A stretch of 53,057 bases of DNA from Nitrospina sp. UBA6727 (GCA_002454045.1 DKID01000009.1:19171-72227); one strand, 5' to 3'; counted from the stretch's first letter, positions 40,077-48,948 are shown. A program made the numbers and translations. Notes: generated from the sequence alone by a model not told the origin.

Positions 40077-41069
40077 CTAGATGGAAGTGTACACCGGGCG
40101 CAGCCCCATCCCCTCAATCATCTCAATATCTTTTTTCGGGTCCTGACCTTTGGTCGTCAGATAGTTGCCGCCAAGAATTCCGTTGGCACCGGCGGCGAAA
40201 AGTTTTTCTTGCTGGTCGGCGAGCACCTCTTCCCGTCCTCCGCAGACGAACAGATCGATGTCGGGCAACACCAAGCGCAATAGGGCGATGGTCCTGAGGG
40301 CTTCGTAGCGTGGCATGGATTCGAGATGGTCGAGCCCGGTTCCTTCCACCGGTTTGAGAAAGTTAACGGGGAACGATTGCGTGCCCAACTCGCGGATGGA
40401 GTACGCCAGTTCGGCTCTTTGGGCAAACGATTCTCCCATCCCGAAGATGCCGCCGACGCAAACTTTTAATCCCGCCGCCTTGGCGTTTTGCACGGCGCTT
40501 ACTTCGTCCTCGTAGGTGTGAGTGGAAACGATTTTGTCGAAATGACTTTTTGCGGTTTCGAGATTATGGTGGCACCGGTCGAGTCCGGCTTCCTTCAATT
40601 CCCGCAAATGTTCCAACGGCATCAATCCCAAGGAGCAACAGGTTTCGAGTTGAGTTTCGGCTTTGATTCGTTTGATGGCTGCAATCACGCGGTCGAGTTC
40701 GGCGCGGTCGTCGAGATAAGTTCCGGAGGCGACGATGGAAAATTCGTTGGCGCCGAAGGCTTCCGCTTCTTTCGCGGCGGCGACAATTTCGTCGACGTCC
40801 ATCAACTCATACTCCGGCGAGTCGGTCTGGAACGAACTGGATTGGGCGCAGAAGGAGCAGTCCTCAACGCACCGTCCGGACTTCGCGTTGACGATGGAAC
40901 AAATTTTCACGTCCCTGCCTTTGAACCGATCACGGACGCGGTCGGTGCCGATGAAGAGATAGTCCAATTCTTCGTGGGTCAGGGATTCCAGTTGCAACGC
41001 CTGCGCATGAGATATCGACTCGCCCATCAAGGCGATATCGACCATGCTATCTATCAATTCTGTTCGCAT
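40077..41069 (-). CDS. bioB: biotin synthase BioB
   Basis: A 330-residue radical SAM enzyme that inserts sulfur into dethiobiotin. The 4Fe-4S motif is CVEDCSFC in KSGRCVEDCSFCAQS. Ligands of the second (2Fe-2S) cluster are consistent with CCSLG and RCHHN, together with the late conserved Arg (RLVLPD region). Family blocks KICSIVNAKSGRC, LDRCHHNLET and GGIFGMGES are present. The ATG at 41069 follows GGAG by ten bases. It lies 9 kb from bioA, so the biotin genes are split in this window; bioF and bioD are not present. Confidence 0.95.
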   Translation of the reverse strand: MRTELIDSMVDIALMGESISHAQALQLESLTHEELDYLFIGTDRVRDRFKGRDVKICSIVNAKSGRCVEDCSFCAQSSSFQTDSPEYELMDVDEIVAAAKEAEAFGANEFSIVASGTYLDDRAELDRVIAAIKRIKAETQLETCCSLGLMPLEHLRELKEAGLDRCHHNLETAKSHFDKIVSTHTYEDEVSAVQNAKAAGLKVCVGGIFGMGESFAQRAELAYSIRELGTQSFPVNFLKPVEGTGLDHLESMPRYEALRTIALLRLVLPDIDLFVCGGREEVLADQQEKLFAAGANGILGGNYLTTKGQDPKKDIEMIEGMGLRPVYTSI

Positions 41070-41120
41070 TGAATTTTTTCTCCGACGAGGTTGGCGTGAA
41101 TGTTTTATCATAATGTTTAT

Positions 41121-43199
41121 TCATTCGTAACTCAATAGTTTCATCAACTCTTCCGCGGAATGGACAGGTGCCAAACAGGTTCCTTGCTTGCAAACATAAG
41201 CGGTGACTTTCCCGCTTACCAGTTTCCGACTTTGCAACAGCGGGATGGACGTGCTCTCAATTTCATCTTCGTAGGCGAAGGCGAAAACCGCGGTGGGACA
41301 AAACCGTTTGCGCACGGCGTCCAATAATTCCCGCGTCGCCGCGTCGTTTCTCTTCCCCACCACGGCGACTTCTTTGAGTCCGCCAAGATACAGATGCAAG
41401 GCTTGCAGCATGAACGCGGAGTTGAGACCGTATTCCATCAGTTCGTCGTGGAAGCCCGAAAATATTTTTTCCGCTTTGCGGGCGAGCGCGGGCTCCGTCA
41501 GATAAGCGGAAAGTCGCAGGAACGCCAAGGCGGCGTTGCTGTTGCCGGAAGGTTCTACTCCGTCGTAACCGCTGATTTGTCGCACCAACAATTTTTCTCC
41601 GTCGCTGGCGGTTTCGTGAAACATCCCGTTTTCACCGTGGAATTTATCTTCCACCCTTTGCATTAATTCGCGCGCCGTTTGAATGTAGCGCGATTCGTAA
41701 GTGGCTTCGTACAAATCCAGACAGGCGGTGGCGGTGGCGGCGTAATCGTATAGATAACCGTCGTAGCGGGCTTCGCCATCGCGATAACGCCGCAGAAGTT
41801 TTCCGTCGCGCGTTCGTAATCGGGAGAGCAAAAACTCCATCGCCCGCGCGGCTTTTTGTATTCGGTCGGCGTCGTCCAACACCCGCCCCGTTTTCGCCAT
41901 GGCGCTAATCATCAGGGAGTTCCACGACGTGAGCACCTTGTCGTCCAACAGAGGACGAACGCGGCGACTGCGAACGGCGAGGAGTTTATCGCGGGCGGTT
42001 TTTAGTTCGACGGCGAAGTCGGCAGCGCGCATGCCTACTTCTTTGGCGACGACTTCCGCGCCGCGGGTGAGGTGCAAAATATTTTTTCCCTCAAAGTTTC
42101 CGCCGCGCGTAATGTTGTAATAAGGAATTGCCGCGGCGGCGGTTTTTCTCCCCAGAATCTGCTCGACTTCCTCCTGCGTCCACACATAAAATTTTCCCTC
42201 GACGCCTTCGCTGTCCGCGTCTTCGGCGCTGAAGAAAGCACCCTCCGCGGAAGTCATGTCGCGGTCGATATATTGCAGCAGGTCGTTGGCGAAATCGGCG
42301 AACTCTTTTTTGCCGGTGACTTGAAAAGTTTCGATCAAGGCGGTGGCGAACAAAGCGTTGTCGTATAACATTTTTTCAAAATGCGGCACCAGCCATTTGT
42401 AATCCGTGCTGTAACGGGAAAGGCCGCCGCCGATTTGGTCATAGATGCCGCCGAACTTCATTGCCTTGAGCGTGTTTGTCGTCATCGTCAAACTGTTGGC
42501 GTGGCCAGTGCGATGGTAGTGGCGGAGCAGGAGCGACAGTCCCATCGACGGCGGAAACTTATTTTGCTGTTGCAACTGAAACCCATGGTTGAGTTTGTCG
42601 TAATGCCTTTCAAAAAGCGCGGCGGCTTTGTCTTCTCCTTGGAAACTCAAGCCATCAAGTTCGTCGGAACTCTGTTCGCGCAGGGAAGTTTGACGGATAT
42701 AACTCATCACACTTTTGGTCTGCTGGTTGACTTTGTCCTGCTCGTTCTTCCAAGTGTTGATGAGAAATTTCAGAACGTCTAAAAAGGAAGGCAGATTGAA
42801 TCGGCGCTCAGGCGGGAAATAAGTGCCGCCGTAAAAAGGGATTCCGTCCGGAGTCAAAAACACATTGAGCGGCCATCCACCCTGCTGGCCTAAGGCTTGC
42901 ACGGCTTGCATGTAAATGCTGTCGACATCGGGTCTTTCTTCGCGGTCCACTTTGATGGCGATGAAACTTTCGTTGAGCACCGCCGCCAACGTGGGGTCTT
43001 CAAACGATTCGCGTTCCATCACGTGGCACCAGTGGCAAGTGGCGTAGCCGATGCTCACCAGCACCGGCAAGTTTTTCTCTTTGGCGATTTGAAAAGGTTC
43101 GTCGCCCCACGCCCGCCAGTTCACTGGGTTATGCGCGTGTTGCAAAAGATAGGGGCTCTTCTCGTTGATCAGCGAATTTGTGTAAGCGTGTTCAACCAT
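41121..43199 (-). CDS. thioredoxin-domain protein of the YyaL/SSP411 (DUF255) family
   Basis: A 692-residue protein of the family including human SPATA20 and Bacillus YyaL. The N-terminal DUF255 thioredoxin-like domain has the CHWCHVME motif in IGYATCHWCHVMERESFED and the later GGWPLNVFLTPD and FYGGTYFPPE blocks. The rest is an (alpha/alpha)6-type glycoside hydrolase-like or epimerase-like region (for example GGIYDQIGGGLSRYSTD and MLYDNALFATALIE). The molecular role is not settled in the family. Length and order are standard. Confidence 0.92.
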   Translation of the reverse strand: MVEHAYTNSLINEKSPYLLQHAHNPVNWRAWGDEPFQIAKEKNLPVLVSIGYATCHWCHVMERESFEDPTLAAVLNESFIAIKVDREERPDVDSIYMQAVQALGQQGGWPLNVFLTPDGIPFYGGTYFPPERRFNLPSFLDVLKFLINTWKNEQDKVNQQTKSVMSYIRQTSLREQSSDELDGLSFQGEDKAAALFERHYDKLNHGFQLQQQNKFPPSMGLSLLLRHYHRTGHANSLTMTTNTLKAMKFGGIYDQIGGGLSRYSTDYKWLVPHFEKMLYDNALFATALIETFQVTGKKEFADFANDLLQYIDRDMTSAEGAFFSAEDADSEGVEGKFYVWTQEEVEQILGRKTAAAAIPYYNITRGGNFEGKNILHLTRGAEVVAKEVGMRAADFAVELKTARDKLLAVRSRRVRPLLDDKVLTSWNSLMISAMAKTGRVLDDADRIQKAARAMEFLLSRLRTRDGKLLRRYRDGEARYDGYLYDYAATATACLDLYEATYESRYIQTARELMQRVEDKFHGENGMFHETASDGEKLLVRQISGYDGVEPSGNSNAALAFLRLSAYLTEPALARKAEKIFSGFHDELMEYGLNSAFMLQALHLYLGGLKEVAVVGKRNDAATRELLDAVRKRFCPTAVFAFAYEDEIESTSIPLLQSRKLVSGKVTAYVCKQGTCLAPVHSAEELMKLLSYE

Positions 43200-43254
43200 T
43201 TTTTTTCGGCGGGATTTTTCACATCATCCCGCACGTTGCGGAGGTTGCTTTTTT

Positions 43255-43388
43255 CGTCGCGGCGCGGGACAAAAAAAATTCATCATCGCGGCGCGGCGGG
43301 AAAAAAATCCACGGTCGCGTCGCGTACTAAAAATTCACGGCGGCGGGGCGATGACGATGATGACGGCGTCGCGCACTAAAAATTTGCG
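43255..43388. repeat. degenerate tandem repeats at the aroA 3' end
   Basis: About four imperfect units (roughly 25-50 bp apart) combine a TCGCGGCGCG-like part with an A-run and TTCA(C/T). The unit TCGCGTACTAAAAATTC (about 43320-43336) nearly repeats TCGCGCACTAAAAATTT at the end, and the later copy contains the aroA stop codon. An earlier fifth copy may begin near 43207. GATGACGGCG occurs at about 43359-43368. Confidence 0.5.
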
Positions 43389-44632
43389 AAGCGGCGGAAA
43401 AAATCCGGGAACGATTTTTCCACGCACTGCGGATTCTTAATGCGGATGCCGGGAATTTTTAATCCCGCCACCGCGAAACTCATCGCCATGCGGTGGTCGT
43501 CGTACGTTTCAATTTCCGCCGCCGCGTAGTCGTCGCCGGGATTTATGACGAGGTAGTCTTCTCCCGCTTCAACGCTGGCGCCGACGCGGGTTAACTCGTT
43601 CGTCAAGGCGACGATGCGGTCGGTCTCTTTAATCCTGAGGTTGCCGATTCCGCGGATCACGGTTTCCCCCTCGGCGAACAACGCCGTCACGGCTAAGGTC
43701 TGGACGACGTCCGGCATGCTATTCATATTGATGGTGATTCCCCGCAAAGGGTTTCCTTTTATGTGTAGCGCGTGGGATTTTTTTTCGACGCGGCAACCCA
43801 TCTGTTCCAGGACGGAAGCGAATTGCGCGTCGCCCTGAACGCTGTCGGGATTGATGTGTGAGAGCGTCATCTCCCCGCCGGTCACCGCCGCCGCCGCTAA
43901 AAAATAAGAGGCGCTCGACCAATCGCTTTCCACCCGAAAAGTTCGGGCGTGGTAACGCTCGCCCGCCGTGACTTGGAAATGTTGGTAGTTATCATTTTTC
44001 ACATGCACGCCAAAAGTTTTCATAATGTCGAGCGTGATGTCGATATAAGATTTGGAGGTGAGGTCGCCGCGAATGTCAATGCATGTGTCGCGCTCAAAGT
44101 AAGGAGCCGCAAGTAAAATGGAAGTGAGATACTGACTGCTCTTGTTGCCCGCGAGTTGAATCTCCCCGCCCGACACCTTCCCGCCTGTAACTTCTATCGG
44201 CGGACAACCGTTGCCGTCCACCGACACCGCGTTGACCCCCATCTGCGCGAGGCAATCAAGCAAGTCGGCGAGCGGTCGCGCGCGCATTCGTTCGTCGCCA
44301 TCGAGCCGAACTTTACCCGCCACCAATCCCGACAAGGTGGTCAGAAACCGCATGGTGGTTCCGGCGTTGCCGACGAAAATATTTTCGCGGGGGGCGGAAA
44401 GTTTTCCTCCTTTTCCCGCAACGAGGAAGGCTTCGTGTTCTTCGCGGATGGGGATGCCGAAAGTTTGCAGGGCTTGTACCATGTACTTCGTGTCATCGCT
44501 CACCAGCGGTTTTTCCAACCGAGAGTTACCGTCGGCGAGTGCCGCAATCAACAACGCGCGGTTGGTGTAACTTTTGGAACCGGGAAGAGTGACGGTTGCT
44601 CGAAGATTTTGTACGGGCTTAATTTCTATCAA
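43376..44632 (-). CDS. aroA: 3-phosphoshikimate 1-carboxyvinyltransferase (EPSP synthase)
   Basis: A 418-residue shikimate-pathway enzyme condensing shikimate-3-phosphate with phosphoenolpyruvate. Key blocks are LPGSKSYTNRALLIAALA (start of domain 1), GNAGTTMRFL, DGDERMRARP (a PEP-binding Arg), GNKSSQYLTSILLAAP, then NLRIKETDRIVAL and YDDHRMAMSFA in domain 2. The start is TTG at 44632; no clear ribosome site precedes it. The stop codon lies in a repeated sequence unit (see the repeat entry). Confidence 0.95.
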   Translation of the reverse strand: MIEIKPVQNLRATVTLPGSKSYTNRALLIAALADGNSRLEKPLVSDDTKYMVQALQTFGIPIREEHEAFLVAGKGGKLSAPRENIFVGNAGTTMRFLTTLSGLVAGKVRLDGDERMRARPLADLLDCLAQMGVNAVSVDGNGCPPIEVTGGKVSGGEIQLAGNKSSQYLTSILLAAPYFERDTCIDIRGDLTSKSYIDITLDIMKTFGVHVKNDNYQHFQVTAGERYHARTFRVESDWSSASYFLAAAAVTGGEMTLSHINPDSVQGDAQFASVLEQMGCRVEKKSHALHIKGNPLRGITINMNSMPDVVQTLAVTALFAEGETVIRGIGNLRIKETDRIVALTNELTRVGASVEAGEDYLVINPGDDYAAAEIETYDDHRMAMSFAVAGLKIPGIRIKNPQCVEKSFPDFFRRFANF

Positions 44633-44725
44633 GGTCTGAAAACTTGAGGGTTAAAATAAAAATGCGCGCAACGCCAAAACAAAAATTCAAATTGCTACAA
44701 AGGTGCCAGATAAAATATAACACAC

Positions 44726-44780
44726 CGCGGCGGCGGGACGACGATGACGGCGACGCAACCCCCCGCCGTCACTGCGGCGG
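44726..44780. repeat. GC-rich intergenic repeat block
   Basis: Between aroA and the small membrane protein gene lies a block with CGCGGCGGCGGGACGACGAT and then GATGACGGCG (44743-44752), followed by GCCGTCACTGCGGCGGCGG. There is no open gene. It shares the GATGACGGCG core with the other blocks. Confidence 0.5.
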
Positions 44781-44787
44781 CGGCTGG

Positions 44788-44816
44788 TTGTCTCGTTCAT
44801 AGGATTCTGATAGGAT
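44788..44816 (+). promoter_or_regulatory. possible promoter of the small membrane protein gene
   Basis: TTGTCT (44788-44793) and TAGGAT (44811-44816) are 17 bases apart, each matching four of six consensus bases, about 70 bases before the start at 44884. Confidence 0.3.
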
Positions 44817-44883
44817 TAGTTTTCCCGCGAAGTTTTGTCGGTTGTTACGTTTGCAGGATGATTTGATGGCGGGGGGAGCGAGC

Positions 44884-45177
44884 ATGGACAAAGATAAAAA
44901 AGGGTCATTGTGGTATCGGTTGTGGGACCATCGGTCGCTAAAAGAAAAAAACCGGCTGCGATCATTCATCCCTTACATCCTATACGCGGTCGCCGTTTTT
45001 TACGGAATTATTTATTTGTCGATCCTCAACACCATCAACCGCGAACGAGTTGGAACCACCGTGAAAACTTGGTTTGGTGGGGACAGCAAAGAAATCATTC
45101 AAGCCCGGCAAACGGAGGAACGAGAGATTAAGAAAAGTTTTGAGTTTCTGCGCAAACGAGTTTCGGGCGGTCGCTAG
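44884..45177 (+). CDS. small single-helix membrane protein, unknown
   Basis: A 97-residue hypothetical protein. A basic, charged N-terminus (DKDKKGSLWYRLWDHRSLKEK) precedes one membrane helix (SFIPYILYAVAVFYGIIYL), then a charged C-terminus with a coiled look (RQTEEREIKKSFEFLRKRV). It is preceded by GGGGAG. I do not recognise the family. It starts the run of genes that includes the DUF4149 and FGE-fold proteins, all on the same strand. Confidence 0.55.
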   Translation: MDKDKKGSLWYRLWDHRSLKEKNRLRSFIPYILYAVAVFYGIIYLSILNTINRERVGTTVKTWFGGDSKEIIQARQTEEREIKKSFEFLRKRVSGGR

Positions 45178-45243
45178 TCGCCGTCACCGTCATCGCCGTC
45201 GTCGCTAATCGCCGCGCCGTCACTGGTCGCCGCGGGTGTCGCA
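45178..45243. repeat. GC-rich intergenic repeat block
   Basis: This block begins directly after the stop of the preceding gene. Its minus strand reads CGACGGCGATGACGG followed by TGACGGCG, and the plus strand continues with GCCGTCGTCGCTAATCGC. No gene is present. It belongs to the same family as the blocks at 39948, 44726 and 49865. Confidence 0.5.
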
Positions 45244-45280
45244 AAAAATTGTCGCGAGTTATCTGCGGAAATATTTCATC

Positions 45281-45826
45281 ATGAAACGTTTGGTGTTTAT
45301 TGCAAATTGGTTTTACCTGTTTTCCCTTTGCCTGTGGACTGGCGGGATGTTCCTGCTCGGCGTTCTGGTGGAAATCATGGTGCGGGTCAGCCTGAAGGAA
45401 CAGCCCGCGGTGGCGAGTTTGATCATGAACAAAATTATGGACGTGTTTAATGTCCACATCATTTACACCTGCATCGCGTTGATGGTGTTGGCCGAGGCGA
45501 CGAAGTTTCTGGTCGCAAAGTACAGTTCCGTCGGTTACAAACCGCAGACGGTAACCAAGCGCAAATACACGCGGGAAGTGTGCCTGGCTATCATGATAGT
45601 TTTGGCGTTGTATATCGGCAGCGTTCTCAGGCCGGAGATGCACGCCATCGACGCAATCAAAAAAGCAAATCCGGAAAACCAGAAACTGCAAATCCAGTTT
45701 GACCGCCACCACTCGCGATTGACTTGGCTTTACACGGCAAACATGTTGCTGGGTTTGACATTGTTCTACATTAACGGCAAAGAAACGGCACGCTTCATCA
45801 CCAAGCGTGGGGACGATGAGCAGTAA
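45281..45826 (+). CDS. DUF4149/TMEM205-like membrane protein
   Basis: A 181-residue membrane protein with four predicted helices. The N-terminus MKRLVFIANWFYLFSLCLWTGGMFLLG resembles the DUF4149 (TMEM205-like) pattern, with a conserved W-x-G-G-x-(F/L) in the first helix. Later helices are IIYTCIALMVLAEATKFLV, EVCLAIMIVLALYIGSVL and a last one including YTANMLLGLTLFY. A conserved FDRHHSRLTWLY loop is visible between helices 3 and 4. The function of the family is unknown. Confidence 0.65.
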   Translation: MKRLVFIANWFYLFSLCLWTGGMFLLGVLVEIMVRVSLKEQPAVASLIMNKIMDVFNVHIIYTCIALMVLAEATKFLVAKYSSVGYKPQTVTKRKYTREVCLAIMIVLALYIGSVLRPEMHAIDAIKKANPENQKLQIQFDRHHSRLTWLYTANMLLGLTLFYINGKETARFITKRGDDEQ

Positions 45827-45828
45827 CT

Positions 45829-46869
45829 TTGAGTTGCTTAAACCTATTGACCGCGGCAAAAGATTTTTTCGTTCGCCCGCGGAAATCATCAGCATTCCTT
45901 AAGCGCGTTCTAGCAAACGCCGCCGTCCCGCTTTTTTGCGGAGTGTGGATTTTCCCCGCGGCGATGGTGACGATGACGGTGTCGGCGATGACGTTAGCGG
46001 CGGCGGTCGCATCATCGGCGGCGACCGCGACCACTTCCCAACCCGACACCGATGACGTTGTTGACATGGCGTTCATTCGCGGCGGCAAGTTCGTCCGCGG
46101 CTCCAATTTTGAAGAAAACAAAGCGGCGTTCAAAATGTGCCGCAAGTATGACAGAGCCTGCAAACTCTGGTGGTTTTCCGACGAGTACCCCGTGAAACTG
46201 GTCATGCTAAAAACGTACCTAATCGACATCCACGAAGTGACCAACGAAAAATATCTGGAGTTTGTGAAAGCAACCGGGCATCCTCCCGCCATGGATAATT
46301 CCTGCACCACCGACGCGTGTCGTCAGGGGAATTTGTGGGCGGAGGATTCGTCTTTCCCGTTGAGGATTCGCAAGCAACCTGTTACACAAGTGAGTTGGCA
46401 TGACGCGGGAGCCTACTGCAAGTGGCGGGGCAAACGTCTGCCCACGGAAGCGGAATGGGAAAAAGCCGCGCGCGGTCCCAGCGGCAACATCTACCCGTGG
46501 GGCAACGCTTTCCCAAAAAACAAAGCCACGTTCGGGCGCAAGTGGCACGGGCTCGACACCATGACCGCCGTCGGCAGTTATCCCAACGGAGTCTCGGTTT
46601 ACGGAGTGCACGACATGGCGGGCAATGTTTGGGAATGGGTGAGCGATTGGTATAGCCGCACTTACTACAACAGAGGAACCGCGAACAATCCCGGCGGCCC
46701 CGCGGCGGGAAAATTCAAATCCCTGCGCGGCGGCTCTTGGGTCAATTTTGCCGACACCCTCAGAAGCGCCTTTCGCAGGTGGAGTCGCCCCGATGTTAGA
46801 TTCAACGATACCGGTTTCCGTTGCGCCAAATCAGTTCCGCTCGCGCCGGAAAAAAATAGCCGCCCATGA
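45829..46869 (+). CDS. FGE/SUMF1-fold protein without the catalytic cysteine pair
   Basis: A 346-residue protein, starting at TTG 45829, three bases after the previous stop, without a good ribosome site. The C-terminal domain (from about residue 75) is the formylglycine-generating-enzyme sulfatase fold: DMAFIRGGKFVRGS, IDIHEVTNEKYLEF, PVTQVSWHDAGAYCKWRGKRLPTEAEWEKAARG, GNVWEWVSDWY, RGGSW and GFRCAKS. True FGE has two active-site Cys just after RGGS; here the segment has none, so oxidation of a sulfatase Cys is unlikely. The N-terminus is hydrophobic (signal or anchor), then Ala/Thr/Val-rich; that part is encoded by a GATGACGG-type repeat block (see findings). Confidence 0.8.
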   Translation: MSCLNLLTAAKDFFVRPRKSSAFLKRVLANAAVPLFCGVWIFPAAMVTMTVSAMTLAAAVASSAATATTSQPDTDDVVDMAFIRGGKFVRGSNFEENKAAFKMCRKYDRACKLWWFSDEYPVKLVMLKTYLIDIHEVTNEKYLEFVKATGHPPAMDNSCTTDACRQGNLWAEDSSFPLRIRKQPVTQVSWHDAGAYCKWRGKRLPTEAEWEKAARGPSGNIYPWGNAFPKNKATFGRKWHGLDTMTAVGSYPNGVSVYGVHDMAGNVWEWVSDWYSRTYYNRGTANNPGGPAAGKFKSLRGGSWVNFADTLRSAFRRWSRPDVRFNDTGFRCAKSVPLAPEKNSRP

Positions 46870-48539
46870 CCGACAAACCAAAACGCTCGGATGAGTTGAC
46901 GGACAAGGAACGCGAACTGCTGAAACCCTATGTCTCCGACGTCAACGCCAACGTGTTCACGCTGGGGAACCTCAACCCCGAAGTAATCGGCGGCGCGCTG
47001 GCGCGTTACAGTCGGGCGCCCACCGGATTCAAAGAAACGGTGGTGCGGGAGTTTTTGAATCCCGACGGCAGCCCCAACGATGTCAAAGGCTCGCAGATGA
47101 TCGACCGCGTGGTCAACAAGTTTGGCGACGAATCGGTGGCGGAGTTGGCCGTCGCGCCTTTATGCATCGAAGAAATTTCCAACCTGATGACCAAAGTCAT
47201 CGAAGACTGCAGAATCGGAGGTTCGCCGGTTGAAGAGTCAACCCGCTATGTTCTTTACGACGCAAAAAAAAATGGCCGCTGGCGTTATGTGTGCCCAGAC
47301 AATATCAAGACGTCCAAACTCGGCGGCGCTTTTACGGCGACGATGGACTTTCTTTTTGAAACGTACGCCGCGATGGTGGAGCCCATGCAAGCGTTGTTCC
47401 GCAAACGTTTCACGCAGGACGCGTTTGAGATTGAAGTGGAGCGCGACGGAAAAATTCGCAAGGCGGGGCGGAAGTCACTAGCAGGCGAGAACGAAATCAA
47501 AGCCCACCGCATCGCTTACAACTTCACCATCCGTAGCGCGGCGTGCGATGTAATCCGCTGCATCCTCCCCGCCTGCACCCAAGCCAACGTCGGGCTAGTC
47601 GGCAACGGACGGTATTACTCCGGCTTGATCACCAAACTTTTGTCCCACGATTTAATGGAAGCGCACAAACTCGCCGAGGCGATTCGCAAAGCCCTCAACA
47701 CGCAGATTCCCACGTTCATCAAACGCGCGGCGCGCGATTTTTATCGGCGGGAAAATCACAGCAAGATGCGGCAACTCTGCCGGGAACTTTTCGCGGCGTC
47801 GGCGCCGACCGAAACCGCCGCCGAAGTGGAATTGCTGGACGACCATCCCGACGACCAATGGGTCAACCTGCTGTCCAATATGGTTTTCCCGTATGCCCAA
47901 CATTCCTCCCGCCAAATCCGCGCCGCCGTGAAATCCTTCCCCGACGAACGCAAAAAACAAATTTTCGCGACCTATGTCGGGACACGACGGAGCAAGCGCG
48001 ACCGCGCCGGCAGGGCGTTGGAATATGGCTATCCCATTCAGTTTGATATTGTCGCCGGGTTCGCCGAATACCGCGACCTGCAACGCCACCGCATGCTCAC
48101 TCAACAACGGCAAGATTTAGGAATTGACCTCGGCTATTCCGTGCCGGAAGAAATCGATGAAATCGGCATGGGACAAAAAGTGCAGGAATGTTTTGAGCGC
48201 ACCGAATCTTTGCACCGCGACATGAAGCGCGCCGGCATGGAGCGCGAAGCCCAATACGCCACCCTGTTCAATCACTTCATCCGCTGGAACGTCGGCATGA
48301 ACGCCAGGGAGTTGGGGCATCTCGTCGAACTCCGTACCCAAAAAGCCGGCCATCCAAAATATCGGCGCACGGCGCAAATGATGGCGCGCCTCTACCTTCA
48401 ACGCCAACCGGAGATGAAATCGATCTTGCAATTTGTCGACTACAACGACTACGACGGCGGCATCACCCGCGCCGACCAAGAAGCCCGCACCGCCCGCAAA
48501 AGTCTCGCCTCCAACCTCCCCGACAATCAGGACGACTGA
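46866..48539 (+). CDS. long tandem ThyX-like protein, FAD-dependent thymidylate synthase family
   Basis: A 557-residue protein, about twice the length of normal ThyX. Two ThyX-like halves are seen. The N-terminal half has LARYSRAPTG and, where ThyX has RHR then S-x-x-x-S-R-Y, the degenerate CRIGGSPVEESTRY (residues 115-128). The C-terminal half has RHRMLTQQRQDLG at 407-419, keeping RHR but with Asp where the last motif Ser should be, then ELGHLVELRTQKAGHPKYR. ThyX methylates dUMP using CH2-H4folate and FADH2. Whether this protein is active is unclear; long ThyX-like proteins of this size exist but I cannot assign a tested function. It overlaps the FGE-fold gene by four bases. Confidence 0.7.
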   Translation: MTDKPKRSDELTDKERELLKPYVSDVNANVFTLGNLNPEVIGGALARYSRAPTGFKETVVREFLNPDGSPNDVKGSQMIDRVVNKFGDESVAELAVAPLCIEEISNLMTKVIEDCRIGGSPVEESTRYVLYDAKKNGRWRYVCPDNIKTSKLGGAFTATMDFLFETYAAMVEPMQALFRKRFTQDAFEIEVERDGKIRKAGRKSLAGENEIKAHRIAYNFTIRSAACDVIRCILPACTQANVGLVGNGRYYSGLITKLLSHDLMEAHKLAEAIRKALNTQIPTFIKRAARDFYRRENHSKMRQLCRELFAASAPTETAAEVELLDDHPDDQWVNLLSNMVFPYAQHSSRQIRAAVKSFPDERKKQIFATYVGTRRSKRDRAGRALEYGYPIQFDIVAGFAEYRDLQRHRMLTQQRQDLGIDLGYSVPEEIDEIGMGQKVQECFERTESLHRDMKRAGMEREAQYATLFNHFIRWNVGMNARELGHLVELRTQKAGHPKYRRTAQMMARLYLQRQPEMKSILQFVDYNDYDGGITRADQEARTARKSLASNLPDNQDD

Positions 48540-48569
48540 CCCACCGATAGAACAAACAACTTGTTACTC

Positions 48570-48608
48570 TTGACGTAACACGTACTTATGCCCTATAACT
48601 AGGGGCAT
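48570..48608 (+). promoter_or_regulatory. HigBA promoter with overlapping operator
   Basis: TTGACG (48570-48575) and TATAAC (48594-48599) are 18 bases apart. The -10 box sits at the centre of a near-perfect inverted repeat, ATGCCCTA-TAAC-TAGGGGCAT (48588-48608, one unpaired base). HigA-type antitoxins bind such palindromes to repress their own operon, and the arrangement fits this exactly. Confidence 0.65.
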
Positions 48609-48640
48609 TCAGGCTCAGGTAAAATTATGGGATGTAATCG

Positions 48641-48922
48641 TTGATCAAAAGTTTTAAGTGCAAAAAGACACAGAAACTTTTTGATATGCGTATAGCGGAC
48701 CAAAAATTTCGTGCCTTTGCTTCCCAAGCATTAAGAAAATTAGCGATGTTGAACTATGCAGACAAGCTGATTGATTTGCGTATTCCCCCCGCCAACATGC
48801 TGGAAGTCCTTTCAGGAAAGCGTAAGAAGCGATACAGCATTCGCATCAACCAACAATATCGTATTTGTTTTGTGTGGAAAGATGGCAATGCACACGATGT
48901 TGAAATTGTGGATTACCATTAA
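48641..48922 (+). CDS. higB: HigB-like toxin (RelE superfamily)
   Basis: A 93-residue RelE-fold ribosome-dependent mRNA interferase candidate. The pattern IKSFKCKKTQKLF, then KLAMLNYADKLIDLRIPP, then GKRKKRYSIRINQQYRICF and the C-terminal VEIVDYH is typical of HigB proteins, whose catalytic residues lie in the RINQQYRICF strands and near the end. The start is TTG at 48641. It lies 26 bases upstream of the antitoxin gene (toxin first is the HigBA order). The module is richer in A+T than its flanks, consistent with acquisition. Confidence 0.88.
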   Translation: MIKSFKCKKTQKLFDMRIADQKFRAFASQALRKLAMLNYADKLIDLRIPPANMLEVLSGKRKKRYSIRINQQYRICFVWKDGNAHDVEIVDYH

Positions 48923-48948
48923 AGAAAAGTATTTTAAGGAGATGAGAT

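Noticed and set aside
43200..43380. CRISPR-like or tandem repeat array
   Set aside because: Units vary in length and sequence and there are no unique spacers of constant size. It is a degenerate simple-repeat block.
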